From Haematobacter genomosp. 1 (GTDB lineage Bacteria > Pseudomonadota > Alphaproteobacteria > Rhodobacterales > Rhodobacteraceae), in assembly GCF_002196855.1 (NCBI RefSeq), contig NZ_NIPW01000005.1, forward strand, positions 124,001 through 188,000: a stretch of DNA of 64,000 nt, written 5' to 3'. Below, piece after piece: positions 8,329 through 16,967 of this stretch (positions are counted from its first letter, which is position 1; each line of letters opens with the position of its first letter). A program made the translations under genes and the position numbers. The notes under the pieces are model-generated. The model worked only from the letters and a program-made list of their open reading frames with translations. It did no database searches and was not told where the DNA came from.

Positions 8329-9270
8329 TCAGAGAGCCAGAGCCTTGCGCACAGCGGCGAGCCCCGGCTCCCCCGCGCGTGTCATCACCCCTTCCAGCCA
8401 CGGGCCGAGCGCGTCGGGATTGGCCTTGATCCAGTCGGTCGCTGCGGCCTTCGGGTCGGCATTGTCGTTGAGGATCCGGCCCATGATCTGGTTTTCCATA
8501 CTCACGTTGAACACGAGATTGGTCAGGAATCGGGCCGCATTCGGACATTCCGCCACCCATGCCTTCCGCGCGAGCGTGAATACCTCGGCCCCGCCATAGT
8601 TCGGCCCGAAATACTCATCCCCGCCAGAAAGATAGGTGATATCGAGCGTCTCGTTCATCGGATGGGGCGCCCAGGCGAGAAAGACGGAGAACTTGCCCTG
8701 ACCGTCATTCCGCGCGACCTGGCTCAGCATAGCCTGCTCACCGGACTCGATGAGCCGCCAGCTCCCCAGCCCGAAATCGTTGGCATCGACCATCTTCTGG
8801 ATATTCTGGTTCGCCGGCGCGCCCGGTTCGATCCCGTAGATCGTGCTGCCGAACTCGCGCGCATGCGGAGCGAGATCGGAGAAATCCTTCACCCCCGCGT
8901 CGGCGGCGGCCTTTGTCACGGCAAGCGTGAACTTCGCGCCTTCGAGATTGCGGGTCAGCACATCGACAGACCCTGCCTGTTCCAGATCGTCGCGGAAATG
9001 CTGCTGGGCGGGCATCCAGTTGCCGAGGAAAGCGTCCAGATCCCCGCTCTTCATCGCCTGATATCCCACCGGAACGGAGAGGGTCGAGATGCGCGGCTGA
9101 TACCCCAGCCCCTCAAGCAGCACGCTCGCCACGGCATTGGTGGAGGTGATGTCCGTCCAGCCCGGATCGGAGAGCCGCACCGTCTGGCAGGCAGCCGGAT
9201 CTGCGGCCTGCGCGGGAAGCGCCGCCGCAAGGGTCAGGGCGGCGGCAATTGCGGGGGTCATGGAACGCAT
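8329..9270 (-). CDS. choX: Choline ABC transporter substrate-binding protein
   Basis: A 313-residue periplasmic binding protein of the OpuAC/ProX type. Residues 1-21 form a signal peptide ending A-L-P-A-Q-A-A. The mature part, with C-Q-T-V-R-L-S-D-P-G-W-T-D near its start, resembles ChoX, which binds choline and acetylcholine. The ATG at 9270 is chosen because AGGAGAT lies about 7 bases upstream and it puts the signal peptide at the N-terminus; a longer reading frame exists upstream. It is followed 12 bases later by betC. No choW (permease) or choV (ATPase) gene lies beside it, so it must either use a remote transporter or serve another purpose. Confidence 0.87.
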   Translation of the reverse strand: MRSMTPAIAAALTLAAALPAQAADPAACQTVRLSDPGWTDITSTNAVASVLLEGLGYQPRISTLSVPVGYQAMKSGDLDAFLGNWMPAQQHFRDDLEQAGSVDVLTRNLEGAKFTLAVTKAAADAGVKDFSDLAPHAREFGSTIYGIEPGAPANQNIQKMVDANDFGLGSWRLIESGEQAMLSQVARNDGQGKFSVFLAWAPHPMNETLDITYLSGGDEYFGPNYGGAEVFTLARKAWVAECPNAARFLTNLVFNVSMENQIMGRILNDNADPKAAATDWIKANPDALGPWLEGVMTRAGEPGLAAVRKALAL

Positions 9271-9346
9271 GATCTGGTATCTCCTCTGTTGACCGGATCT
9301 TGCGATGCCCGCGCGCCGGGAGCAACCCCCAGCGCGCGGCAATCCG

Positions 9347-10369
9347 TCAGCGCCAGCCCAGCTCGGGCGCCACGTGCTTCAGGATCGCTTCCATCACATG
9401 CACGTTGTATTCCACGCCGAGCTGGTTCGGCACGGTGAGCAGCAGCGTATCGGCTTCCTGTATCGCCTCATCCTCCGCGAGTTGTCTTGCGAGTTTCACG
9501 GGATCCGCCGCATAGCTCCGGCCGAAGATCGCACGGGTCTGCTCGTCGATGAAGCCCACCTGATCCTCGGACTGGTCACCATGGCCGAAATAGGCCCGAT
9601 CCCGATCATCCGTCAGGGCGAAGATGCTCCGGCTGACGGAGACACGCGGCGTCCGGCTGTGACCGGCCTCCTTCCACGCTTCGCGGAACGCGCGGATCTG
9701 CGCGGCCTGCTGCACGTGGAAGGGCTCTCCGGTCTCGTCATCCTTCAAGGTTGAGCTTTGCAGGTTCATCCCCAGTTTCGCCGCCCAGACGGCCGTGGCA
9801 TTGGAACCCGCACCCCACCAGATGCGGTCGCTGAGGCCCTCCGAATGCGGCTCGACCCGCAACAGGCCCGGCGGATTGGGAAACATGGGGCGCGGGTTCG
9901 GCTTGGCAAAGCCGTTTCCCTTCAGCACCTCCAGCAGCACTTCCGTGTGGCGGCGGGCCATGTCGGCGTCGCTCTCCCCCTCCATGGGCTCGTAGCCGAA
10001 GTAGCGCCACCCGTCGATCACCTGCTCCGGCGAACCACGGCTGATCCCAAGCTGCAACCTTCCTCCCGCAATCAGATCGGCCGCGCCCGCGTCCTCCGCC
10101 ATGTAGAGCGGATTTTCATAACGCATGTCGATCACGGCGGTGCCGATGTCGATGCGGCTCGTCCGCGCGCCGACGGCGGCCAGCAGCGGGAAGGGAGAAG
10201 CAAGCTGCCGCGCGAAGTGGTGGACGCGGAAATAGGCCCCGTCCGCCCCCAATTCCTCCGCCGCCACGGCAAGGTCGATGGACTGGAGCAGCGCGTCCCC
10301 CGCGGAGCGCGTCCCTGATCCCTTGGCAGGGGACCAGTGGCCGAAAGACAGAAATCCGATGCTTTTCAT
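9347..10369 (-). CDS. LLM-class flavin-dependent oxidoreductase
   Basis: The 340-residue protein is a luciferase-like monooxygenase (TIM-barrel, F420/FMN class) with the usual N-terminal strand I-G-F-L-S-F-G-H-W, a histidine-containing F-R-V-H-H-F-A segment (about residue 50) and R-L-Q-L-G-I-S-R-G (about residue 107). Relatives use reduced FMN and oxygen on varied substrates. It is first in a minus-strand run with choX (76 bases downstream) and betC, so it could act on a choline-derived or sulfonated compound, but that is only context. AAGGAA precedes the ATG by 8 bases. It is divergent from the histidine kinase gene with a 100-base shared upstream region. Confidence 0.85.
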   Translation of the reverse strand: MKSIGFLSFGHWSPAKGSGTRSAGDALLQSIDLAVAAEELGADGAYFRVHHFARQLASPFPLLAAVGARTSRIDIGTAVIDMRYENPLYMAEDAGAADLIAGGRLQLGISRGSPEQVIDGWRYFGYEPMEGESDADMARRHTEVLLEVLKGNGFAKPNPRPMFPNPPGLLRVEPHSEGLSDRIWWGAGSNATAVWAAKLGMNLQSSTLKDDETGEPFHVQQAAQIRAFREAWKEAGHSRTPRVSVSRSIFALTDDRDRAYFGHGDQSEDQVGFIDEQTRAIFGRSYAADPVKLARQLAEDEAIQEADTLLLTVPNQLGVEYNVHVMEAILKHVAPELGWR

Positions 10370-10469
10370 GATGGTGTTCCTTATGTCGGCTCACAGATAG
10401 GGAAGATCGCCGCCGCTTTCACCCCGATGCCCGCATGACGTGATGCCACGGCCACGTTAAAGTCGCCCG

Positions 10470-12296
10470 ATGAGCATCATCCCTGCCCCACCTTTCGCCC
10501 TGACGATGCCGCGCGCGGGAATGTCCCTCGGCCTCCTGCTGGCGGTTGCCGTTACCCTGGCGGCCACAGGCCTTGCGGGGTGGGAGAGCTACCGGCGGGG
10601 TATCGCGGCGCTGGACAGGTCGTTGGCGGACCGCCATTCCATCACAGCAGACGGGCTGACGGCGGAGATCGAGCGGCTGCGCTACCTGCCCCGCATTCTG
10701 GGAGAGGACCCCCGGCTTCACGCGCTTCTGGCTGCACCCGGAGACATTCATGCCGTCGCTGCCGCAAACGCCTATCTGAAAGCGGCGCGGGGGGTGACCG
10801 GCGCAGACGAGCTGTATCTCGTCGGGTCGGATGGCATTACGCTCGCGGCGTCCAACTGGAACGAGCCGGGCAGCTTTCTGGGCATGAACTACGGCTTCCG
10901 TCCCTATTTCCGCGGTGCCCTGAAGGCCGGCACGGCTCAGTATTATGCCGTGGGCGTCACGACCGGGCGACCGGGCGCGTTTCTCTCCGCCCGGATTGAC
11001 GCCGTGACAACGGGCGTTGCGGTGGCCAAGATGGAACTCGGTGCGCTGGAGATCGCCTGGGCGCGGGCAGGAGAGCTGACGGCGGTGGCCGATCCGGACG
11101 GCATGGTGTTTCTTGCCTCCCAACCCGCCTGGCGGTTCCGCCCGCTCTCTCCCCTGGGGCCTGAGAATATCTCGCGGATCGAGGCTGAGCGGCGCTATCC
11201 CTCCACCCTTCTGTCACGGGCCGAGCCGCTGCCCATTGACGGCCTTTCGCTCTCTCATCCCGAAGCAGGCGTCCTGCGCATCCACACCGGGCCCGTGCGA
11301 GGGACGGACTGGACCCTTCTCGTCGCGCTGCCGACGGAGGAGGCGCGGCGCACCGCCCTGCTGACTGCCCTGGTTACGGGAAGCCTTGGCGCGCTCCTCT
11401 CCGCCGGAATGGTTGCACTTGCGCAACGGCGGCAGATCATGCGCATCCGGCTCCGGCAGGCAGCGGACTTGGAGGAGCGTGTTCAGGCCCGGACGCGCGA
11501 GCTTGCCGCCGAAGTGGAGGAACGCCGCCGCGCGGAGGAGGAGCTGCTGCAGACCCATGAGCGGCTCGTCCACGCCGCGAAGCTGGCCGTTCTCGGGCGC
11601 ATGTCCACGGCGATCGTGCATGAGATCGGACAGTCGCTCTCGGCGCTCGACAACAACCTCGCCGCTGCCCAGGCGCATGGCGATGCGGGGCGGCGTGAGC
11701 GGCTGGCTGCCGCTCTGGGCCGGTCGCGGGGAATGGTCGGGCGTCTTCAGGGGGTCGTCTCCCGCCTGCGGAGCTTCGGGCGGCGGCAGGTATCCGTTAC
11801 GCCCGAAACTGTGCCGCTGGCGCCCGTGCTGGCCACGGCCGTTGAGATCGTGACACCCCGCGCGCGGGAGCTTGGGGTGCAGTTCGCGTTGCCCGACGAC
11901 CCCATGCCATCGGTGCGGGGCGATGGCCCGCGGCTTGAACAGGTGCTGACCAACCTGTTGCTGAACGCGATAGATGCAACGGGCCGCACCCCCCCGCCGC
12001 GCCGGGTCAGCCTTTCCACCACCCGCACTGGCGAGGGCGTGCTTATCGAGATCGCCGATACCGGCCCGGGCCTGCCGCCCGGAGCCGAGGGGCTGATCGA
12101 GCCATTCGTCACCGGCGATCCGGGGCAGATCGGCGGACAGGGGCTTGGCCTCGGCCTGTCCATCGTGCAATCCCTGCTGGAGCAGATGCAGGGCGAGCTT
12201 CTGCTTGCCAACGACCCGGACGGCACGGGGGGGCTGGTGACCATCCGCCTGCCGGCCGCCGATCCGGGAGAGCCGGAGGAAGGAGAGCGGGGATGA
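10470..12296 (+). CDS. DctB-like sensor histidine kinase
   Basis: The 608-residue membrane kinase has a first membrane segment (about residues 18-38), a periplasmic double-Cache sensor domain including the R-P-Y-F motif near residue 144, a second membrane segment (about 293-318), a coiled-coil linker (330-365), a dimerisation/phosphoacceptor region with His384 (H-E-I-G-Q-S-L) and a catalytic domain with N-L-L-L-N-A-I-D-A-T, D-T-G-P-G-L and G-L-G-L-G-L-S. This is the DctB architecture, which senses C4-dicarboxylates or related acids. Its TGA overlaps the regulator's ATG (ATGA, 12293-12296), so the pair is translationally coupled. The adjacent TAXI-TRAP operon is the probable target. Confidence 0.88.
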   Translation: MSIIPAPPFALTMPRAGMSLGLLLAVAVTLAATGLAGWESYRRGIAALDRSLADRHSITADGLTAEIERLRYLPRILGEDPRLHALLAAPGDIHAVAAANAYLKAARGVTGADELYLVGSDGITLAASNWNEPGSFLGMNYGFRPYFRGALKAGTAQYYAVGVTTGRPGAFLSARIDAVTTGVAVAKMELGALEIAWARAGELTAVADPDGMVFLASQPAWRFRPLSPLGPENISRIEAERRYPSTLLSRAEPLPIDGLSLSHPEAGVLRIHTGPVRGTDWTLLVALPTEEARRTALLTALVTGSLGALLSAGMVALAQRRQIMRIRLRQAADLEERVQARTRELAAEVEERRRAEEELLQTHERLVHAAKLAVLGRMSTAIVHEIGQSLSALDNNLAAAQAHGDAGRRERLAAALGRSRGMVGRLQGVVSRLRSFGRRQVSVTPETVPLAPVLATAVEIVTPRARELGVQFALPDDPMPSVRGDGPRLEQVLTNLLLNAIDATGRTPPPRRVSLSTTRTGEGVLIEIADTGPGLPPGAEGLIEPFVTGDPGQIGGQGLGLGLSIVQSLLEQMQGELLLANDPDGTGGLVTIRLPAADPGEPEEGERG

Positions 12297-13618
12297 CGCG
12301 CGGTCACGTGGCCTTCGTGGACGATGAGGCGGAGCTGTGCGCCGCCGTCGCCGACTGGCTGGAGACATCGGGCTTCACCGTCGAGACATGGACGGACCCG
12401 CTCCGCGCCCTGGAGGAGATCGACCTCGCCCGGACCGATGCCGTCATCACCGATCTGCGGATGCCCGGTCTGACCGGCGACGCGCTGCTGGCCGCGCTGC
12501 GCGCGCGGGAGCCGGATCTGCCCGTCGTGCTGATGTCAGCCCATGCCGACATCCCCCTGGCGGTGGCCGCCATGCGGGACGGGGCGCATGACTTCATAGA
12601 GAAACCCTGCGGCGCCGAATATCTCGCGGCGGTGACGCAGCGCGCGGTGGAGTGGCGTCTTCTCCGGCGGGAACTCGTTCAACTCCGCGCGCCGCAGAGC
12701 CAGCGCCGGGTGGTCGAACAACGGCTGATCGGTCGTTCGCCGCAGGTGGCGCATCTGCGCGACATGGCCCTGCGCCTCGCCGATGTGCCTGTGGACGTGC
12801 TTCTGCAGGGGGAGCCGGGCACCGGGAGAGAGGATTTCGCGCGTCTGGTCCACGACCTGTCGCCTCGCGCGCGGCGGCCCTTCGTCGCGCTGGATTGTGC
12901 GGCCATACCCGAAGCGGCGCTGGAGGCGGAACTGTTCGGACAAGAACGCGGGGGCAATCCGCCCACCGCACGACAGGGGCGGTTTGAATTCGCCAATGGC
13001 GGTGCGATCTTTCTGAGCGAGGTGGAGGCGCTTTCACCCGCCTTGCAGGCTCGGCTCGCGCGGTTCCTTCAGGACAGAACCTTCACCCGCATGGGCGACA
13101 ACGTTTCCCGGCCCGTGGACGTGCGCCTCGTCGCCGCGACATCCCTGGACCTGTCCGCGTTGCTGGAGCGTGGCCAGTTTCGCCGCGATCTCTATTTCCG
13201 CCTTACCACGGCGGAGGTCCATCTCCCCTCTCTGGCAGAGCGGACCGAGGACATACCACTTCTCTACGCCCATTATCTGATGGAGGCCGCGCGCCGTTTC
13301 CGCAGGCCAGAGCCCACGCCGGGCCCGGTGGATCTGGAGACGCTGGCAGCGCGAAGCTGGCCCGGCAATCTGTCGCAGCTTCAGGCCGTCGCTGAACGCC
13401 ATGTGCTCGGCCTCCGGGCCGGAAACGCGCCGGCGGCGGAACGTGAGATGGATGCCGGACTGCCGCTCGCGCAGAAAGTCGCGGAATTCGAAGCCTCTCT
13501 CATCATAGAGGCTCTGGCCCAGGCCGGCGGTTCGTCCGCAGGCGCCGCAGAACGGCTGGGCCTGCCCCGCCGCACGCTCAACGAAAAGATCGCCCGGTAT
13601 GGCTTGCGAGAACGATGA
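12293..13618 (+). CDS. DctD-like response regulator with degenerate AAA+ domain
   Basis: The 441-residue protein has an intact receiver (Asp54 in V-I-T-D-L-R-M-P-G, Lys104 in I-E-K-P), a central AAA+ domain (about 142-380) and a Fis-type helix-turn-helix (about 400-438). The AAA+ domain looks inactive. Walker A reads G-E-P-G-T-G-R-E with Arg179 where Lys is expected; the sigma-54-contacting GAFTGA loop is replaced by G-G-N-P-P-T (about 220-225); and Walker B has Ser242 in place of Asp. The arginine-finger region F-R-R-D-L-Y-F-R-L is kept. It therefore probably does not activate sigma-54 promoters but may act by DNA binding alone. The partner is the overlapping DctB-like kinase. Confidence 0.85.
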   Translation: MTRGHVAFVDDEAELCAAVADWLETSGFTVETWTDPLRALEEIDLARTDAVITDLRMPGLTGDALLAALRAREPDLPVVLMSAHADIPLAVAAMRDGAHDFIEKPCGAEYLAAVTQRAVEWRLLRRELVQLRAPQSQRRVVEQRLIGRSPQVAHLRDMALRLADVPVDVLLQGEPGTGREDFARLVHDLSPRARRPFVALDCAAIPEAALEAELFGQERGGNPPTARQGRFEFANGGAIFLSEVEALSPALQARLARFLQDRTFTRMGDNVSRPVDVRLVAATSLDLSALLERGQFRRDLYFRLTTAEVHLPSLAERTEDIPLLYAHYLMEAARRFRRPEPTPGPVDLETLAARSWPGNLSQLQAVAERHVLGLRAGNAPAAEREMDAGLPLAQKVAEFEASLIIEALAQAGGSSAGAAERLGLPRRTLNEKIARYGLRER

Positions 13619-13622
13619 GCGG

Positions 13623-13665
13623 GGCGGATTCTTGCCCGCACTCATCCGGCTGGCAAGAATCCGCC
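13623..13665. promoter_or_regulatory. Perfect 14-bp inverted repeat (candidate operator of the DctD-like regulator)
   Basis: GGCGGATTCTTGCC at 13623-13636 is repeated in perfect inverted orientation at 13652-13665, separated by 15 bases. It lies just after the regulator stop and about 160-205 bases before the TAXI gene start. No T-tract follows either arm, so it is a poor intrinsic terminator. Fis-type regulators bind such inverted repeats, so an operator or upstream activating site for the TRAP operon is the preferred reading. The remaining sequence to 13827 is AT-rich, as expected of a promoter region, and ends with a strong ribosome site (GGGGGAGGA). Confidence 0.5.
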
Positions 13666-13827
13666 AGGATCACGCCAGACATTCCCAACAATAATCATGA
13701 ATAATACAATTACTTATCAAGTATATACGTTTCATTTCTAATCCAACGGATTATTCCTCAGAAAACACTTCTTCCGCAATTCATTCCCTTCCACTCTCAG
13801 TGGATCACATTTGGGGGAGGAACCAGA

Positions 13828-14784
13828 ATGTCCATGATGTCCCGTTTCGTCGCGGGCGCCGCTTTTGGCGTTGCGAGCCTTGGTCTGACTGCACCGGTTG
13901 CCAAGGCGGAGTTCATCAACGTGCTTACAGGAGGCACTTCGGGGGTCTATTATCCGCTCGGCGTCGCTCTGTCGGAGCTTTATGCCGCCGGCATCGACGG
14001 CGCGCGCACGCAGGTACAGGCCACCAAGGCTTCCGTCGAAAACCTGAACCTCCTTTCCGCGGGCCGTGGTGAAGTGGCCTTCGCGCTCGGTGATTCCGTG
14101 GTTGCCGGGTGGAAAGGTGACAAGGATGCAGGCTTCAAGGCGGAATTGACGAACCTGCGCGCGATCGGCGGTATCTACAACAATTACATTCAGATCGTAG
14201 CCGAGAAATCATCCGGGATTTCCTCGCTCGAAGACCTGAAGGGCAAGACCATTTCGGTCGGCGCGCCCGCGTCGGGCACGGAGCTTAACGCGCGCGAGAT
14301 CTTCAAGGCTGCGGACATGTCCTATGACGACATGGGCCGCGTGGAGTTCCTGCCGTTCTCCGAATCCGCCGAGCTCATCAAGAACCGCCAGCTCCAATCC
14401 ACCCTTCAGTCTGCCGGGCTGGGCGCGGCTTTCATCAAGGACCTCGCGACCACCCATGACATCACCATCGTCGCCATTCCGGCGGAGGTGGTCGAAAAGA
14501 TCGGCCCGCCCTACATCGCGACCGTCATCCCCGCCGGCACCTACGACGGTCAGGACGCGGACGTGCCGACAGCGGCGGTTACCAATATTCTGGTGACGTC
14601 CGACAAGGTTTCAGACGAAACGGTCTATGCGATGACCAAGCTGATGTTTGAGAACATCGACAAGCTGAAAGCCGCACATTCCGCGGCGGCCGCCCTCGAT
14701 CCGGCGAAGGCGGTGAAGGATCTGCCGATCCCGCTCCACCCGGGTGCCGAGAAATACTACCGCGAAATCGGCGTCCTGAACTGA
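13828..14784 (+). CDS. TAXI-family TRAP transporter substrate-binding protein
   Basis: A 318-residue exported protein: signal peptide about residues 1-27 (ending A-K-A-E-F), then the TAXI-type core beginning I-N-V-L-T-G-G-T-S-G-V-Y-Y-P-L-G, with the G-x-P-x-S-G-T-E region (about 150) diagnostic of TAXI proteins. It binds an organic acid such as a dicarboxylate or glutamate in the periplasm and delivers it to the TRAP permease encoded 71 bases downstream. A strong GGGGGAGGA ribosome site precedes the ATG. It is first in the operon and lies after the DctB/DctD-like pair, which presumably controls it. The ligand is not known. Confidence 0.92.
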   Translation: MSMMSRFVAGAAFGVASLGLTAPVAKAEFINVLTGGTSGVYYPLGVALSELYAAGIDGARTQVQATKASVENLNLLSAGRGEVAFALGDSVVAGWKGDKDAGFKAELTNLRAIGGIYNNYIQIVAEKSSGISSLEDLKGKTISVGAPASGTELNAREIFKAADMSYDDMGRVEFLPFSESAELIKNRQLQSTLQSAGLGAAFIKDLATTHDITIVAIPAEVVEKIGPPYIATVIPAGTYDGQDADVPTAAVTNILVTSDKVSDETVYAMTKLMFENIDKLKAAHSAAAALDPAKAVKDLPIPLHPGAEKYYREIGVLN

Positions 14785-14804
14785 CCTCCGACGCATGACC
14801 ATCT

Positions 14805-14833
14805 GGCGAGGGGATGGGCACATCTCCTCCGCC
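14805..14833 (+). other. Imperfect stem-loop between TAXI gene and TRAP permease gene
   Basis: The segment GGCGAGGGGATG (14805-14816) pairs imperfectly, with one bulge, to CATCTCCTCCGCC (14821-14833) around a four-base loop. It lies between the binding-protein stop and the permease ribosome site AAGGAG (14844-14849). It lacks a T-tract. A role in limiting permease expression or protecting the upstream message is plausible from position but not shown. Confidence 0.4.
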
Positions 14834-14855
14834 ATTGCATTTGAAGGAGCGCTCC

Positions 14856-16967
14856 GTGACAGATGTTTCCGCAGCACCGCCCGCCCAGCATACCGCAGAG
14901 GAGCAGATCGAGGGACTCCCCGCCGGTTTTGGGGAGGGTATTCCCGGCAAGATCGCCTATGGCATCGCCCTCGTATTCTCCCTCTTTCAAATCTGGGTGG
15001 CGATGTACGGCACGCTGCCCAGCCAGATCGTCCGGGCGATGCATGTGGGTTTTCTGCTGCTGCTGGGCTTCGTGCTCATCGGCAACCTGCTGACAAAGAC
15101 ACCGATGGCGCGGCGCGCATACTGGCTGCTCGGTGCCGTCGGTTTCTGCACCGGCCTTTATAACTGGGTCTTTTACCGCGACATCATCATGCGGTCCAAC
15201 TTCCTCACGCCCATGGACCTGACGATGGGGGTGATCCTTCTTGTGCTGGTGTTCTGGCTGGCACGGCGTCTGATGGGCTGGCCGCTTTTCATCATCGCCT
15301 GTCTGTTCCTGAGCTATTGCGCCTTCGGACAGCATCTGCCCGGTGTCTTCGGCCATCGCGGTTATGACTGGGAAATCCTGATCGAGCATTTCGCCTTTGG
15401 TACCGAAGGCATCTACGGCTCGCCGATCTACGTGTCTTCGGCCTATATCTTCATCTTCGTGGTCTTTGCGGCCTTCCTTGAACGGGCAGGAATGCTCGAT
15501 CTGTTCAACGACGTGGCACTTGGGCTGGTCGGCCACTGGCGGGGCGGTGCGGCACAGGTGTGCACGCTCTCCTCGGCGTTGATGGGCACCGTCTCCGGCT
15601 CCGGCGTCGCCAACGTAGTGGCCTCGGGTCAGTTCACCATTCCGCTGATGAAGAAATTCGGTTTCCGATCGTCCTTCGCGGGCGGGGTCGAGGCGACATC
15701 CTCCATGGGCGGGCAGATCATGCCGCCGATCATGGGCGCGGTGGCCTTCATCATGGCGGAGACGCTCAATGTCCCCTATGGCGACATCGTTCGCGCCGCG
15801 TTGATCCCCGCGGCGATGTATTTCGGCACCTGCTTCTGGACGGTGTATCTGGAGGCCGGCAAGCACAAGCTGATGGGCCTGCCCAAGGAAGAGCTTCCCA
15901 ACCCGTGGCAGGCGATCAAGAAACAATGGGGCCTGCTCATTCCCCTCGGCGCCCTCGTCTATCTTTTGTTCTCTGACTATACGCCGATCTTCGCAGGCTC
16001 CATGGGGCTGGCATTGGTGGTTGTGCTCATCCTCGGCACGGCCATCGCGGCGACCATAGGGCCCTTCGCCTTCCGGATGGCGTTCTGGATTGCCGTCGGA
16101 ATCGCTTCCGCGGCCTTCCTGAAATATGGCGTCAACCTGCTCATGCTGGTGATCGGCACGCTGCTCATCGCCTGTTTCGTGCTGAAGGGCGCGCGGGGGG
16201 CACTGGTCATCATCAGGGATTCGCTGGCCCTCGGCGCGCGGAACGCGCTGCCGGTGGCGGCGGCCTGTGCGATCGTCGGCATCGTCATCGGCACGCTGAC
16301 GCTGACCGGCATCGCCTCCACCTTCATCGGCGCCGTGCTGAAGATCGGGGAGCACAACCTGTTCCTGTCGCTCGTGCTCGTGATGATCACCTGCCTCATC
16401 CTTGGCATGGGGATACCGACGATCCCGAACTACATCATCACCTCCTCCCTTGCCGGTCCGGCGCTGGAGCAGCTTGGCGTCCCGCTGATCGTCAGCCACA
16501 TGTTCGTGTTCTACTTCGGCATCATGGCCGACCTGACGCCTCCCGTCGCGCTTGCGTGTTTTGCAGCGGCGCCGATGGCCAAGACCTCGGGGCTGAAGAT
16601 CTCCATCGACGCCACGAAACTTGCCATCGCCGGTTTCATCATGCCGTTCATCGCGGTCTATTCGCCCGCGCTCATGTTGCAGGATCCCTACCCCGGCTCC
16701 TTCTTCGCCGAAACCTTCGGTTACTGGGCGGAGGTTCTGTTCGTCACCTTCAAAGCGGCGGTGGCAGTGGCGCTCTGGGGGGTCGCGGTGGTGGGCTTCC
16801 TGTTCATGCGGGCGCAGTGGTGGGAGCGTCTGCTTGCCTTCGGTGGCGGCGTGCTGCTCGTGTTGCCGACGGTGGAGACAGATGTGGCCGGTCTCGTCAT
16901 CGCTGCGGCGGTGGTGATCGTGCAGCGTCTTCGCGTCGCACGGTCGGGCGATCGGGCCATCGCCTGA
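14856..16967 (+). CDS. TRAP transporter fused permease (DctQM type, TAXI-associated)
   Basis: A 703-residue inner-membrane protein with many hydrophobic helices. The N-terminal part (to about residue 150) corresponds to the small DctQ-like subunit, and the rest to the large DctM-like subunit with the conserved G-x-x-x-G-S-G-V-A-N and G-M-G-I-P-T regions. The GTG at 14856 is preferred over an earlier ATG (14814) because AAGGAG lies 6 bases before it. With the TAXI protein it would drive sodium-coupled uptake of an organic acid. Its TGA overlaps the ATG of the following DUF1850 gene by one base. Confidence 0.92.
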   Translation: MTDVSAAPPAQHTAEEQIEGLPAGFGEGIPGKIAYGIALVFSLFQIWVAMYGTLPSQIVRAMHVGFLLLLGFVLIGNLLTKTPMARRAYWLLGAVGFCTGLYNWVFYRDIIMRSNFLTPMDLTMGVILLVLVFWLARRLMGWPLFIIACLFLSYCAFGQHLPGVFGHRGYDWEILIEHFAFGTEGIYGSPIYVSSAYIFIFVVFAAFLERAGMLDLFNDVALGLVGHWRGGAAQVCTLSSALMGTVSGSGVANVVASGQFTIPLMKKFGFRSSFAGGVEATSSMGGQIMPPIMGAVAFIMAETLNVPYGDIVRAALIPAAMYFGTCFWTVYLEAGKHKLMGLPKEELPNPWQAIKKQWGLLIPLGALVYLLFSDYTPIFAGSMGLALVVVLILGTAIAATIGPFAFRMAFWIAVGIASAAFLKYGVNLLMLVIGTLLIACFVLKGARGALVIIRDSLALGARNALPVAAACAIVGIVIGTLTLTGIASTFIGAVLKIGEHNLFLSLVLVMITCLILGMGIPTIPNYIITSSLAGPALEQLGVPLIVSHMFVFYFGIMADLTPPVALACFAAAPMAKTSGLKISIDATKLAIAGFIMPFIAVYSPALMLQDPYPGSFFAETFGYWAEVLFVTFKAAVAVALWGVAVVGFLFMRAQWWERLLAFGGGVLLVLPTVETDVAGLVIAAAVVIVQRLRVARSGDRAIA

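Noticed and set aside
6859-9438. Long open frame (about 859 codons) on the plus strand across betC and choX
   Set aside because: It lies wholly opposite two well-supported minus-strand genes; its product is rich in Arg, His and Gly, matches no family and has no ribosome site. It is a by-product of GC-rich codon use.
13619-13827. Sigma-54 (-24/-12) promoter for the TAXI-TRAP operon
   Set aside because: Best candidates within the inverted repeat have GG and GC 11 instead of 12 bases apart, and the regulator lacks GAFTGA. No acceptable TGGC-N-TTGC pair was found.
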